Positions 1 to 9,028 of a stretch of 64,000 nucleotides of DNA are shown here, one piece after another. The stretch spans positions 124,001 to 188,000 of the forward strand of contig NZ_JAGMUJ010000084.1 of NCBI RefSeq assembly GCF_019049255.1. Direction: 5' to 3'. The notes under the pieces are model-generated. The model worked only from the letters and a program-made list of their open reading frames with translations, made no database searches and had not been told where the DNA came from. Source of the stretch: Streptomyces sp. AC558_RSS880. Its GTDB lineage: Bacteria; Actinomycetota; Actinomycetes; Streptomycetales; Streptomycetaceae. A program made the position numbers and the translations under genes. Numbering within the stretch: position 1 is the stretch's first letter; each line of letters opens with the position of its first letter.

Positions 1-1
1 C

Positions 2-97
2 CACGCCGTCCAGGCAGTGGGTGAGGGCCGGTTACGGACGGAGCGGCTGCCGATGCCGGCGGCACGGGTCCCGGACAGCGACCAGGAGGCGCGGTAG
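2..97 (+). CDS. C-terminal fragment of an upstream gene (unidentified)
   Basis: An open frame enters from the left edge and ends at TAG 95-97, just before the asparagine synthase start. About 31 codons are visible (beginning HAVQAVGEGRLRT), too few to name a family; a glycosyltransferase would fit the operon but this is a guess. The frame contains an in-frame TTA codon at 32-34, rare in Streptomyces. The AGGAGG Shine-Dalgarno of the next gene lies inside its last codons, as expected for a coupled operon. It is chosen because it is open and ends in this position; one other frame is also open here, so confidence is low. Confidence 0.4.
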   Translation, partial: HAVQAVGEGRLRTERLPMPAARVPDSDQEAR

Positions 98-100
98 GAC

Positions 101-2035
101 ATGTGTGGCATCGCAGGCACGTACCGGTGGCCGGACGGGAAGGCCGTGACCGACCGGCTCACCGACACCCTCGCCCACCGCGGACCGGACGGGGCGGGCC
201 GGTACAGCCACCCCGCCGGTGACGGCGAAGTGCACCTCGGGCACCGCCGGCTGGCCATCATCGACCTGTCCGGCACCGGCGCCCAGCCGATGGTCTCGGA
301 CGGCCTCGTCCTGACGTACAACGGCGAGCTGTACAACGCGCCCGAGCTGCGCGCGGAGCTGGCGGCCGCCGGGGTGCGCTTCCGCGGCACCTCCGACACC
401 GAGGTGCTGCTCGAGGCCTGGCGGCGCTGGGGCACGGACTGCCTGCCCCGGCTGCGCGGCATGTTCGCGTTCGGGGTCTTCGACGAGCGGACCGGGGAGC
501 TGGTGCTCGCCCGCGACCAGCTCGGCATCAAGCCGCTGTTCCTGCTCCGGCGCGGCGGGGGTCTGGTGTTCGCCTCCGAGCTCAAGGCGCTCGCCGCCGC
601 GACCGGCGGGTCGCTGGAGGTGGACCGTGCGGCACTGGTGGCCTCGCTGCTGTACTACTGGGTGCCGGACTCACGGTGCGCGTTCCGCGAGGCGGAGAAG
701 CTGCCGCCGGGGAGCTGGCTGCGGTGCCGGCCCGACGGCCGGGTGGAGCGCGGCCGGTTCTGGAACCTGCGGGACGTCGCCGCCGAGGGCCGGGAGCGGG
801 CCCGGGAGGGTGAGCGGCCGGACCTGGCCGCCGTCGTCGAGGAGTCGACCCGACGGCACCTGCTCTCCGACGTACCCGTGGCGACCTTCCTCTCCGGCGG
901 TCTCGACTCCAGCTACCTGACCGCGCTGGCGGCCCGCGACCGGCCCGGGATCTCCGCCTACACGATCGGGTTCCGCGCCGAGGACGCCAGGTTCGAGGCG
1001 ATGCCGGACGACCTGCGGTACGCCCGGCAGGTGGCCGGGCGGTTCGGCGTCGACCTCCACGAGATCGAGATCGCCCCGAACGTGCTCGACCTGCTGCCGC
1101 GGATGACGTACCACCTGGACGAGCCGATCGGCGACCCCGCCGCGATCAACACGTTCCTGATCTGCTCGGCCGCGCGGGAGGCCGGGGTCAAGGTGATGCT
1201 CTCGGGGATGGGCGCCGACGAGCTGTTCGCCGGGTACCGCAAGCACCTGGCCAACCTGCTCGCGCTGCGCTACCAGCGCGTCCCGCGTCCCCTGCGGCGC
1301 GGGGTGTCCGGGGTCGTGGACCGGCTGCCGGTCGCCACGTCCCGCCGGGGGTACCGGTCGGTGCGCTTCGCGAAGCGGTTCCTCTCCTTCGCCGACCTGC
1401 CGGAGGAGACCGCGTTCCGGCGCAGCTACACCATGTACGACCGGGACGAGCTGCTCGCCCTGGTCGACCCGGACCTGGCCGAGGCGGTCGACGACGTGCT
1501 GACCGAGCACGCGGACACCTATCAGGACAACGACCTCGACGACTTCGTCAACCGCATGTGCCTGGGCGACGCCCGGATGTTCCTGCCGGGCCTGAACCTC
1601 GCGTACACGGACCGGTCCAGCATGGCCGCGTCGACCGAGGTGCGGGTGCCGTACGTGGACGTCGAGGTGGTGAAGGCGGCGTTCGCCGTGCCCGGCGACC
1701 GCAAGATCGTCGGACGGCAGGGCAAGGCCGTCCTCAAGGAGGCGGCCGCCTCGGTCCTGCCCCGGGAGATCGTGTACCGGCCCAAGGGGCTGTTCAGCGC
1801 CCCGCTGCGCGCCTGGATGAGCCGGGATCTGGCACCGCTGGTGCGCGAGGTGGTGCACGACGGCCTGCTCGTCGGTTCCGGGTTCCTGCGCCGCGACGCG
1901 CTGGCGCGGATGGTCGCCGAGGACGCCGCCGGGCACCGGGACTTCTCCAAGCATCTGTGGCATGTGCTGACCCTCGAGTACTGGTATCGCGACGCGACCT
2001 CCGGGTCCGGCCAGAGCACTCGGTTGACGGCTTAG
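101..2035 (+). CDS. asnB: Asparagine synthase (glutamine-hydrolysing) family amidotransferase
   Basis: A 644-residue class II amidotransferase. It starts MCGIAG, so Cys2 becomes the N-terminal nucleophile that releases ammonia from glutamine. The synthetase half carries the pyrophosphate loop SGGLDSS near residue 266 and the LSGMGADELFAGY motif near residue 367. Length and motif order match full AsnB proteins. An AGGAGG ribosome site lies at 84-89. In polysaccharide loci such proteins usually amidate a sugar carboxylate (uronic acid to uronamide) rather than make free asparagine. That role is inferred from its place at the head of this sugar operon; the substrate cannot be read from sequence. 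Confidence 0.9.
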   Translation: MCGIAGTYRWPDGKAVTDRLTDTLAHRGPDGAGRYSHPAGDGEVHLGHRRLAIIDLSGTGAQPMVSDGLVLTYNGELYNAPELRAELAAAGVRFRGTSDTEVLLEAWRRWGTDCLPRLRGMFAFGVFDERTGELVLARDQLGIKPLFLLRRGGGLVFASELKALAAATGGSLEVDRAALVASLLYYWVPDSRCAFREAEKLPPGSWLRCRPDGRVERGRFWNLRDVAAEGRERAREGERPDLAAVVEESTRRHLLSDVPVATFLSGGLDSSYLTALAARDRPGISAYTIGFRAEDARFEAMPDDLRYARQVAGRFGVDLHEIEIAPNVLDLLPRMTYHLDEPIGDPAAINTFLICSAAREAGVKVMLSGMGADELFAGYRKHLANLLALRYQRVPRPLRRGVSGVVDRLPVATSRRGYRSVRFAKRFLSFADLPEETAFRRSYTMYDRDELLALVDPDLAEAVDDVLTEHADTYQDNDLDDFVNRMCLGDARMFLPGLNLAYTDRSSMAASTEVRVPYVDVEVVKAAFAVPGDRKIVGRQGKAVLKEAAASVLPREIVYRPKGLFSAPLRAWMSRDLAPLVREVVHDGLLVGSGFLRRDALARMVAEDAAGHRDFSKHLWHVLTLEYWYRDATSGSGQSTRLTA

Positions 2036-2052
2036 GAATCAGGGGAGTTCGC

Positions 2053-4224
2053 GTGAAGCAGGTCGTACAGAACTACAAGAGCGGCGAGCTGGCGGTGCTC
2101 GACGTGCCGGTGCCGGGGTGCAAGCCGGGCGGTGTGCTGGTCCGGACCGCCTACTCGCTGATCTCCACCGGGACCGAGCTCATGAAGGTGTCCGAGGCCG
2201 GCATGTCGATGCTGGGCAAGGCCCGCTCCCGGCCGGACCAGGTGGCCAAGGTCGTGCAGAGCGTGGCCACCAACGGGGTGCCCGCCACCTACCGCAAGGT
2301 GATGGGCAAGCTGGACTCCTACACGCCGCTGGGCTACTCGCTGTGCGGGGTGGTCGAGCAGGTCGGCGCCGGGATCGACGACGTGAAGGCCGGCGACCTG
2401 GTGGCCTGCGCCGGCAACGAGCACGCGCTGCACGCCGAGCTGAACTGGGTGCCGAAGAACCTCTACGTCCCGGTGCCGGACGGCCTCGCGCCGCGGCACG
2501 CGGCCTTCGGCACCGTCGGGTCGATCGCGCTGCAGGGCGTCCGCCAGGGCGAGCCGCAACTCGGCGAGGTGGCGCTGGTCGTCGGCCTCGGGCTGATCGG
2601 GCAGCTGGTGGTGCAGTTGCTCACCGCCTCCGGAGTCCGCGTCGTCGGGGCCGACCCCGACCCGGTGCGCTGCGAGCTCGCCGCGCGCCTGGGCGCGGCG
2701 GCCTGCGGCGATCCCGCGTCCGCGGCCGTGGAGACGGCCGTCGCCGAACTCACCGGCGGGCACGGTGTGGACCAGGTGTACCTGGCCGCCGGAGGCGGCA
2801 GCAACCAGCCCGTCGAGCTGGCCGCCAAGCTGAGCCGGGACCGCGGCCGGGTCGTCGACATCGGCAAGTGCCGCCTGGACCTGCCGTGGAACGCGTACTA
2901 CGAGAAGGAGCTCGACGTCCGGTTCTCCCGTTCGTACGGTCCCGGGCGCTACGACCCGGAGTACGAGCTCGAGGGGCGGGACTACCCGATCGGCTACGTC
3001 CGCTGGACCGAGCGCCGCAACCTGGCGTGCTTCCTCGATCTCATGGCCCGCGGCAGCGTCGACGTGGAGCCCCTGGTCTCCCACGTCGCCGACTTCGACG
3101 ACGCCGTCGAGACGTACCGGAGCCTGAAGGACGGCGAACTGAAGGCCGTGGCCGTGCTGTTCCGCTACCCCGGACAGACGGTCGAAGCGGAGGCCCCGGT
3201 GGTGGCCGTGCCCGCCGTGCACGTGAAGCGGAGTGCGGCGAGGGCCGCCGGGACGCCGGTGCGCCTGGCGTTCGTCGGCGCGGGCAACTACGCGTCGTCG
3301 ATGCTGCTGCCGCACCTGGCACGGCGCGAGGGCGTCGAGTTGTCCACGGTCGTCACCACGACGGCGCTGTCCGCGGCCAACGCCCAGCGCAAGTTCGGCT
3401 TCGCCGGGGCGACCACCGATCTCGACGCCGTGCTCGGCGACGAGTCCGTCGACGCGGTGTTCGTGGTCACCCGCCACAGCTCGCACGCCGAACTGACCCG
3501 CAGGGCGCTGCTGGCCGGCAAGGCGGTGTTCGTGGAGAAGCCGTTGGCGCTCACCGAGGACGAACTGGCCGGGGTGCTCGCGGCGGTGGAGGAGTCCGGC
3601 AACGACCGGCTGCAGGTGGGCTTCAACCGCCGGTTCGCGCCGCTGCTGCAGGAGGCCAGAAAGCGGTTCGGCGCCCGGAGCGGTCCGGCGAGCCTGCGCT
3701 ACCTCGTCAACGCGGGCCGCCTCGACCACGGCAGCTGGTACCTCCGGCAGGGCACCGAGGGCTCGCGGTTCACCGGTGAGGGCGGGCACTTCATCGACAC
3801 GGCGAGCTGGCTGCTGGAGGCCGACCCGGTCTCGGTGTACGCGGTCGCCCCGTCCGGCAACGAGGACCTGCAGGTCGTCCTGGGCTACCCGGACGGGTCC
3901 ACCGCCACGATCAGCTACGTCACCACCGGATCGTCCGGGTTCCCCAAGGAGACGCTGGATCTCCTCGCGGACGGCAAGGTGCTGCGGCTCGACGACTTCG
4001 TCCGTGCCTCGGTCTACAGCCGTAAGCGGTGGGTCAGTTCGCGGCTGCCCAAGGCCCGGGACAAGGGACAGAACGCCGAACTGGCCGCGTTCGTCAAGGC
4101 CGTGCGGACCGGCGGACCGATGCCGGTGCCACTTCAGTCGCTGGTCGCCACCACGGCGGCCACCCTCGCCGTACAGGCCTCTCTGGCCGGGGGCGCGCCG
4201 GTGACGCTGGCGGGGGCGCGATGA
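2053..4224 (+). CDS. Bi-domain oxidoreductase: zinc-type alcohol dehydrogenase fused to Gfo/Idh/MocA dehydrogenase
   Basis: A 723-residue fusion. Residues 1 to about 370 form an MDR alcohol dehydrogenase with Rossmann motif VVGLGLIGQLVVQ; residues about 400-723 form a Gfo/Idh/MocA enzyme with nucleotide motif AFVGAGNY and the EKPLAL signature (VFVEKPLALTEDE). The GTG start at 2053 follows the site AGGGGAG (2041-2047); the open frame extends further upstream into the asparagine synthase gene, but there is no reason to start there. Its stop overlaps the next start (ATGA). Such fusions occur in polysaccharide loci beside heparinase-like genes, so oxidation and reduction of a nucleotide sugar or sugar acid is likely. 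The exact substrate is unknown. Confidence 0.85.
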   Translation: MKQVVQNYKSGELAVLDVPVPGCKPGGVLVRTAYSLISTGTELMKVSEAGMSMLGKARSRPDQVAKVVQSVATNGVPATYRKVMGKLDSYTPLGYSLCGVVEQVGAGIDDVKAGDLVACAGNEHALHAELNWVPKNLYVPVPDGLAPRHAAFGTVGSIALQGVRQGEPQLGEVALVVGLGLIGQLVVQLLTASGVRVVGADPDPVRCELAARLGAAACGDPASAAVETAVAELTGGHGVDQVYLAAGGGSNQPVELAAKLSRDRGRVVDIGKCRLDLPWNAYYEKELDVRFSRSYGPGRYDPEYELEGRDYPIGYVRWTERRNLACFLDLMARGSVDVEPLVSHVADFDDAVETYRSLKDGELKAVAVLFRYPGQTVEAEAPVVAVPAVHVKRSAARAAGTPVRLAFVGAGNYASSMLLPHLARREGVELSTVVTTTALSAANAQRKFGFAGATTDLDAVLGDESVDAVFVVTRHSSHAELTRRALLAGKAVFVEKPLALTEDELAGVLAAVEESGNDRLQVGFNRRFAPLLQEARKRFGARSGPASLRYLVNAGRLDHGSWYLRQGTEGSRFTGEGGHFIDTASWLLEADPVSVYAVAPSGNEDLQVVLGYPDGSTATISYVTTGSSGFPKETLDLLADGKVLRLDDFVRASVYSRKRWVSSRLPKARDKGQNAELAAFVKAVRTGGPMPVPLQSLVATTAATLAVQASLAGGAPVTLAGAR

Positions 4225-6173
4225 GCATGAGCGCGGGCTGGTACCTGCGGCGACTGTCCCGGATGGGGCCGCGGGAGATCGGCGGCCGGGTGGGCGACAC
4301 GGTGCGCAGACGGCGGTGGCGGTCGGCGCTGCCGGACTGCCCGAGCGTGACCGGCGCCCGGTTCACCGCGGTCCTGCCCGCGGGGACGATCGCCGCGGTG
4401 CCGGCGGACGCCGTGAAACGTCTCGTCGCCGAGGCGGACCGGCTGATGGCCGGGCACGCCGAGTACTTCGGGGTGGTCCGCGACGACCTGACCGACCCGG
4501 ACTGGTGGTACGACCCGAAGACCGGGCGCCGGGCTCCGGAGGGCTACGCGTTCGACGTGCCGTACCGGGACGAGGACGCGGTCGGGGACATCAAGCAGAT
4601 CTGGGAGCCGTCCCGGCACCAGTACCTCACCGTGCTCGCCGCCGCCTACGCGGTCACCGGGGACGAGCGGTACGCCGAGCGGGTGGCCGGGCACCTGCGG
4701 TCGTGGTGGGCGGTCAACGCGCCGCTGCGCGGGGTGCACTGGACCAGCGGCATCGAGCTGGGGATCCGGCTGCTGTCCTGGGTGTGGATCCGCCGGCTGC
4801 TCGACGGCTGGCCGGGCGCGGCCGGGCTGTTCGAGGGCAACCCGGTGGCGGTGAACCAGATCTGGCACCACCAGCGCTGGCTGGCCGCCTTCCCCAGCCG
4901 GGGGTCCTCGGCGAACAACCACGTCATCGCCGAGGCCGCCGGGCAGTTCGCCGCGGCCTGCGCGTTCGGGTGGTTCCCCGCCTCGGCGCGCTGGCGGACC
5001 GACGCGCTGCGGTCGCTGGAGCGGCAGCTGCGGGCCAACACCTTCGGCTCCGGCCTCAACCGCGAGCTGGCCACCGAGTACCACGGCCTGGTGCTGGAGC
5101 TCGGCCTGGCCGCGGTGGCCGAGGCGGACGCCGCCGGCGTGCCGGTCCCCGCGACCGTCCGGCTGGTGCTGCTGCGGATGACCGACGCGCTCGCGGCCGT
5201 CGTGGACAGCCGGTTACGGCCGCCGCGCCAGGGGGACGCGGACGACGGGCACGGTCTGGTCGTGGACGGCGCCGGCACCGACCGCTGGGCCTCGCTGCTG
5301 ACCACCGGGGACGCCGTGTTCGGCCGGCTCGCCTGGTGGCCGGAGGTGACCGGCACCGATGTGCGCACCCCGTTGCTGGCCGCGCTCGTCAAGCCCGCCG
5401 AACCGTCCGTGACCCGCCCGGCGAGCCGGCCGGCCCACTTCGCCGACGCGGGGCTCACCATCCTGCGCGGTCCGGGGGAGATCTGGTGCCGCTGCGACGG
5501 CGGCCCGCACGGATTCCTGTCCATCGCCGCGCACGCCCACGCGGACGCGCTGTCCGTGGAGGTCCGGCACGACGGGGTCGACGTGCTCGCCGACCCGGGG
5601 ACGTACTGCTACCACGGACAGCCCGAGTGGCGGCGGTACTTCCGGTCGACCCTCGGCCACAACACCCTGCAACTGGACGGCGGTGACCAGTCCGTCTCCG
5701 GCGGCCCGTTCCTGTGGACCCGGCACGCCCGCAGCCGCGTCCTGGCCGTGGACACGACCGGCTCCTTCGACGGGGGGTCGGCCCGCTGGTGCGCCGAGCA
5801 CGACGGTTACCGGCCCTCCGTGCACCGCCGCCGGGTGGAGCTGACGGCCGCGAGCCGGGAGCTGAGGGTGGTCGACGAGGTGCGCGGCCCGCACCGGGCC
5901 GTACGCCTGGCGTTCCACCTCGGCCCGGCGGTCACCGCGGACCTGGCGGGGAACCGGGCGGAGCTCACCTGGACCCGGGACGGCGAGGACCGCTCCGCGG
6001 TGCTCGACCTGCCCGGGCAGCTGTCCTGGCGGGCGCACCGGGGCGAGAGCGACCCGCCGCTGGGCTGGTACTCCGCCGGCTTCGGGCGCAAGGAACCCGC
6101 CACCACGCTGGTGGGCACCGGCTCCACCGGCGGTGCGGAGAAGTTCACCACCGTACTCGGATTCCGCGGCTAG
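4221..6173 (+). CDS. Heparinase II/III-like (alginate lyase family) polysaccharide lyase
   Basis: A 650-residue protein with an N-terminal helical toroid (W-rich stretch with HQYLTVLAAAYAVTGDERYA and a GSSANNHVIAEAA motif) and a C-terminal beta-sandwich with HAHADALSVEV and PGTYCYHG, typical of heparinase II/III lyases. The catalytic Asn-Asn-His and Tyr/His types are present. ATG 4221 overlaps the previous stop; a second ATG six bases on is possible. No signal peptide is evident, so it may act inside or be exported unusually. Codon 332 (5214-5216) is TTA, predicting dependence on the bldA tRNA. The family cleaves uronate-containing chains by beta-elimination, implying that the cluster product contains uronic acid. 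Confidence 0.85.
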   Translation: MSMSAGWYLRRLSRMGPREIGGRVGDTVRRRRWRSALPDCPSVTGARFTAVLPAGTIAAVPADAVKRLVAEADRLMAGHAEYFGVVRDDLTDPDWWYDPKTGRRAPEGYAFDVPYRDEDAVGDIKQIWEPSRHQYLTVLAAAYAVTGDERYAERVAGHLRSWWAVNAPLRGVHWTSGIELGIRLLSWVWIRRLLDGWPGAAGLFEGNPVAVNQIWHHQRWLAAFPSRGSSANNHVIAEAAGQFAAACAFGWFPASARWRTDALRSLERQLRANTFGSGLNRELATEYHGLVLELGLAAVAEADAAGVPVPATVRLVLLRMTDALAAVVDSRLRPPRQGDADDGHGLVVDGAGTDRWASLLTTGDAVFGRLAWWPEVTGTDVRTPLLAALVKPAEPSVTRPASRPAHFADAGLTILRGPGEIWCRCDGGPHGFLSIAAHAHADALSVEVRHDGVDVLADPGTYCYHGQPEWRRYFRSTLGHNTLQLDGGDQSVSGGPFLWTRHARSRVLAVDTTGSFDGGSARWCAEHDGYRPSVHRRRVELTAASRELRVVDEVRGPHRAVRLAFHLGPAVTADLAGNRAELTWTRDGEDRSAVLDLPGQLSWRAHRGESDPPLGWYSAGFGRKEPATTLVGTGSTGGAEKFTTVLGFRG

Positions 6174-6181
6174 GGGGGCGC

Positions 6182-7720
6182 GTGGGGATCAAGTGGCGGC
6201 ACTGGGCGTTACCGGCCGCATCGCTGGCGCTGGTCCTGCCGGCGGTGGCCGGCTGTACGGGCACGCCGGACGACGCCCGGCCGGAGCCGACCGGTGCGCC
6301 GTCCGCGTCCGGTGCGCCGTCCACGGCCGTGGCCCGGGTGTGCGCGAAGCCCGCGCCCGGACCGGCGAAGGCGCCGGCGGGGGCGGTGACGGTCGACCCC
6401 GCGGTCGTCGGCGACCTGGCCGCGAAGACCGAGAGCAGCCCCGCGCACACCACGTTCTGGCTCCGTCCCGGCAAGCACCGGCTCGCGCCGGAACGCTACG
6501 CCCAGGTCGTCCCCAAGGAGGGGAACCGCTACCTCGGCGCGCCGGGCGCGGTGCTCGACGGCCGGAGGACCAGCCAGTACGCGTTCGGCGGCAGTGCCCG
6601 CGACGTCACCGTCCGCCACCTGACCGTGCAGCACTTCGTCGCTCCGCACGACGAGGGCGTGGTCAACTCCGGCTCGGCCGACGGGTGGGTGATCGAGCAC
6701 ACGAGGATCCAGTACAACTCCGGCGCCGGGATGATGGCCGGCAACCGCCAGCGGGTCCGCGGCAACTGCCTGCGCGGCAACGGTCAGTACGGCCTGAACG
6801 CGTACAAGTCCACCGGCATCGGCGGCCTGCTGGTCGAGGGCAACGAGATCACGGACAACAACAGGGACGGCTGGGAGAGGCGCAAGCCGGGCTGCGGCTG
6901 CACGGGAGGCGTCAAGTTCTGGGCCGTGGACGGCGCGGACGTACGCGGCAACTGGGTGCACGACAACCGCGGACCCGGGTTGTGGGCGGACACCAACAAC
7001 AACGACTTCCGCATCGAGGACAACGTGCTCGAGGCCAACGACGGCGCCGCGCTGATCTACGAGATCAGCTACAACGCGGTCATCCGGAACAACATGATCC
7101 GGCGGAACAACTGGGTCGAGGGCCGCAGGTCCGCCGAGCGCGGCGACACCTTCCCGTACGCGACCGTCTACCTGTCGGAGGCCGGCGGCGAACCACGGGT
7201 CCGGGCCCGCACCGACAAGATCGACGTCCACCGGAACGTGCTGGAGAACAACTGGAACGGGATCACCCTGTGGGAGAACGCCGACCGGTTCTGCAACAGC
7301 CCGGCCAACACCTCGTCCGGTGACTGCACGTTGCTGGTGGAGGACACCGACCGCTGCGCACAGCCGGCGATCGCCACCGCACCGCTCCACGCCGACTGCC
7401 GGTGGAAGACCCAGCGGGTGGACATCCACGACAACCGCTTCGTGCTGGACAAGTCCGTCGTCGGGTGCACGGTGCGGTGCGACCGCATGGCGGTGCTGGC
7501 CAACTACGGCACCTACCCGGACTGGTCGCCGTACAAGGGCGACCGGGTGGCCGAGGCGATCACCCTCGAGCAGCACAACCGCTGGCACGACAACGTCTAC
7601 GCCGGGCCGTGGAGCTTCGTCGTCCACGACCCGAGCCGGGTGATCGACCCCGGGCAGTGGCAGGCCGCGCCGTACCGGCAGGACGAGGGCAGCACCTTCC
7701 GCCCACGGGCCGGTGATTGA
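6182..7720 (+). CDS. Secreted right-handed parallel beta-helix lipoprotein
   Basis: A 512-residue protein. A GTG start behind a G-rich site gives a lipoprotein signal with lipobox AVAGC (Cys near residue 22), followed by a Pro/Ala/Ser-rich linker. Residues about 80-480 hold repeated short turns with N-N ladders (for example NGQYGLNAYKSTGIGG and RGNWVHDNRG), typical of PbH1 beta-helix folds found in pectate-lyase-like enzymes and epimerases. Codon 10 (6209-6211), within the signal sequence, is TTA, so translation should need bldA tRNA. Its place after the lyase suggests binding, epimerising or cutting the same polysaccharide at the cell surface; the activity itself is not proven by motif. Confidence 0.85.
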   Translation: MGIKWRHWALPAASLALVLPAVAGCTGTPDDARPEPTGAPSASGAPSTAVARVCAKPAPGPAKAPAGAVTVDPAVVGDLAAKTESSPAHTTFWLRPGKHRLAPERYAQVVPKEGNRYLGAPGAVLDGRRTSQYAFGGSARDVTVRHLTVQHFVAPHDEGVVNSGSADGWVIEHTRIQYNSGAGMMAGNRQRVRGNCLRGNGQYGLNAYKSTGIGGLLVEGNEITDNNRDGWERRKPGCGCTGGVKFWAVDGADVRGNWVHDNRGPGLWADTNNNDFRIEDNVLEANDGAALIYEISYNAVIRNNMIRRNNWVEGRRSAERGDTFPYATVYLSEAGGEPRVRARTDKIDVHRNVLENNWNGITLWENADRFCNSPANTSSGDCTLLVEDTDRCAQPAIATAPLHADCRWKTQRVDIHDNRFVLDKSVVGCTVRCDRMAVLANYGTYPDWSPYKGDRVAEAITLEQHNRWHDNVYAGPWSFVVHDPSRVIDPGQWQAAPYRQDEGSTFRPRAGD

Positions 7721-9020
7721 GATGGGCGGGACCCCGATGCGCGGTGGGCCGCCGGGCGCACCGGACACGGCGGGCACACGGCCCGGCGCCGAGCCGCTCC
7801 CCGCCGGCACGCCGAGGACCGTCGGGATCGTCTGGGCGCTGCTGGGCCTCAACACGCTCGGCTCCACCGGGGCACAGACCATCGTCCCGCTGCCCCGTTC
7901 CCTCATCCAGCTGGTCACCATGGGCGCGCTGGTCGCCGCGTTCGCACTGGCGCTGGTGCTCAACCGCCCGCTGCGTATCAGGGCCAGCGCCTTCGTGTTC
8001 CTGCTCACCCTGCTGCTGGTGCCGAGCGTGATCTCCAGCGCGGACCCGGAGTCCGGGGCCGGCGCGCTGTTCCGCTGCGCCCGGCTGGCCGTCTTCGTCG
8101 GCACGCTGTGGCTGCTCACCCGGTGGTGGGACGGCGGCCTGACGTTCGTCCGGTACCACATCCGGATGTACTTCGCGGTGCTCGGGTCGGCGGTGGCCGG
8201 CCTGGCCGTCTCGCCGGGCACGGCCATGCCCGAGCTCTACGGCGGGCGACTGGTCGGCGCGTTGTGGCCGCTCACCCCGCCGCAGATCGGCCAGTACTCG
8301 GCGGTGATCATCGGGCTCACCGTGCTGCTCGTCCTGGGCCGCCGGACCGACCGGGCCGGTGCGGCGGTGGTCATCGTGCCCTCCCTCGCCGTGCTCGCGC
8401 TGACCCACACCCGGACGGCCACGGTGGGCCTGCTCGTCGGGCTGACGCTGGCGATCGGTTCGCTCGTCCTGACCAGCGCCGCCGCCCGCCGGTTCTTCGC
8501 CTGGGCGGTGCTCGTCGCCGCGGTGGCCGCGGTGGGGTTCGCCTCCGCGCTGCGGGCGTGGTTCCTGCGCGGGCAGACCGAGGAGAACTTCACCAGCCTC
8601 ACCGGCCGGGCCAAGGTCTGGGACGCCCTGCTGGCGGCGCCCCGGACGACCACGGAGAAGCTGTTCGGCACGGGCCTGGGCGACAAGTCGTTCGACGGGC
8701 TGCCCATCGACAACAGCTGGCTGGCCGTCTACCACGAGCAGGGTCTGACCGGCATCACCGTCGTGGCGGCGTTCATCGCCGTGCTGGGCGGTGTCGCGCT
8801 GCTGCGGCCACCGTCGCTGCCGAGGGCCTGCGCGATCTTCCTGATCAGTTACGTGGCGATCTCGTCGTACACCGAGGCCGGGCTGGGTGACGCCTCGCCG
8901 TACCTGCTGCACCTGGCCCTGGCGGCCTCGCTGCTGGCGGCGCCCGCCGCGGCCACGCCCCTGACGACGCCCGCAGTTCCCCGACGACGTGTCCCGCGCT
9001 GGGCCCGGGACCGGAGGTGA
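7713..9020 (+). CDS. Wzy/O-antigen ligase-like membrane protein
   Basis: A 435-residue polytopic membrane protein with roughly ten hydrophobic segments from residue 27 on. Two features are typical of the O-antigen ligase/polymerase fold: LTHTRTATVGLLVGL in a membrane segment and, after a large outside loop, PIDNSWLAVYHEQGLTG. GTG 7713 overlaps the preceding stop; ATG 7722 or 7737 are in-frame alternatives because the N-terminus is a flexible G/P-rich stretch. In this operon, next to a flippase gene, it is the best candidate for the polymerase that joins repeat units outside the membrane, or a ligase attaching the glycan to its anchor. Confidence 0.8.
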   Translation: MIEMGGTPMRGGPPGAPDTAGTRPGAEPLPAGTPRTVGIVWALLGLNTLGSTGAQTIVPLPRSLIQLVTMGALVAAFALALVLNRPLRIRASAFVFLLTLLLVPSVISSADPESGAGALFRCARLAVFVGTLWLLTRWWDGGLTFVRYHIRMYFAVLGSAVAGLAVSPGTAMPELYGGRLVGALWPLTPPQIGQYSAVIIGLTVLLVLGRRTDRAGAAVVIVPSLAVLALTHTRTATVGLLVGLTLAIGSLVLTSAAARRFFAWAVLVAAVAAVGFASALRAWFLRGQTEENFTSLTGRAKVWDALLAAPRTTTEKLFGTGLGDKSFDGLPIDNSWLAVYHEQGLTGITVVAAFIAVLGGVALLRPPSLPRACAIFLISYVAISSYTEAGLGDASPYLLHLALAASLLAAPAAATPLTTPAVPRRRVPRWARDRR

Positions 9021-9028
9021 TCCCGAGC

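Noticed and set aside
671..1963. Long minus-strand frame opposite the asparagine synthase gene
   Set aside because: Rich in H/R/G/P with no family motif; it is the mirror of a well-supported gene in GC-rich DNA.
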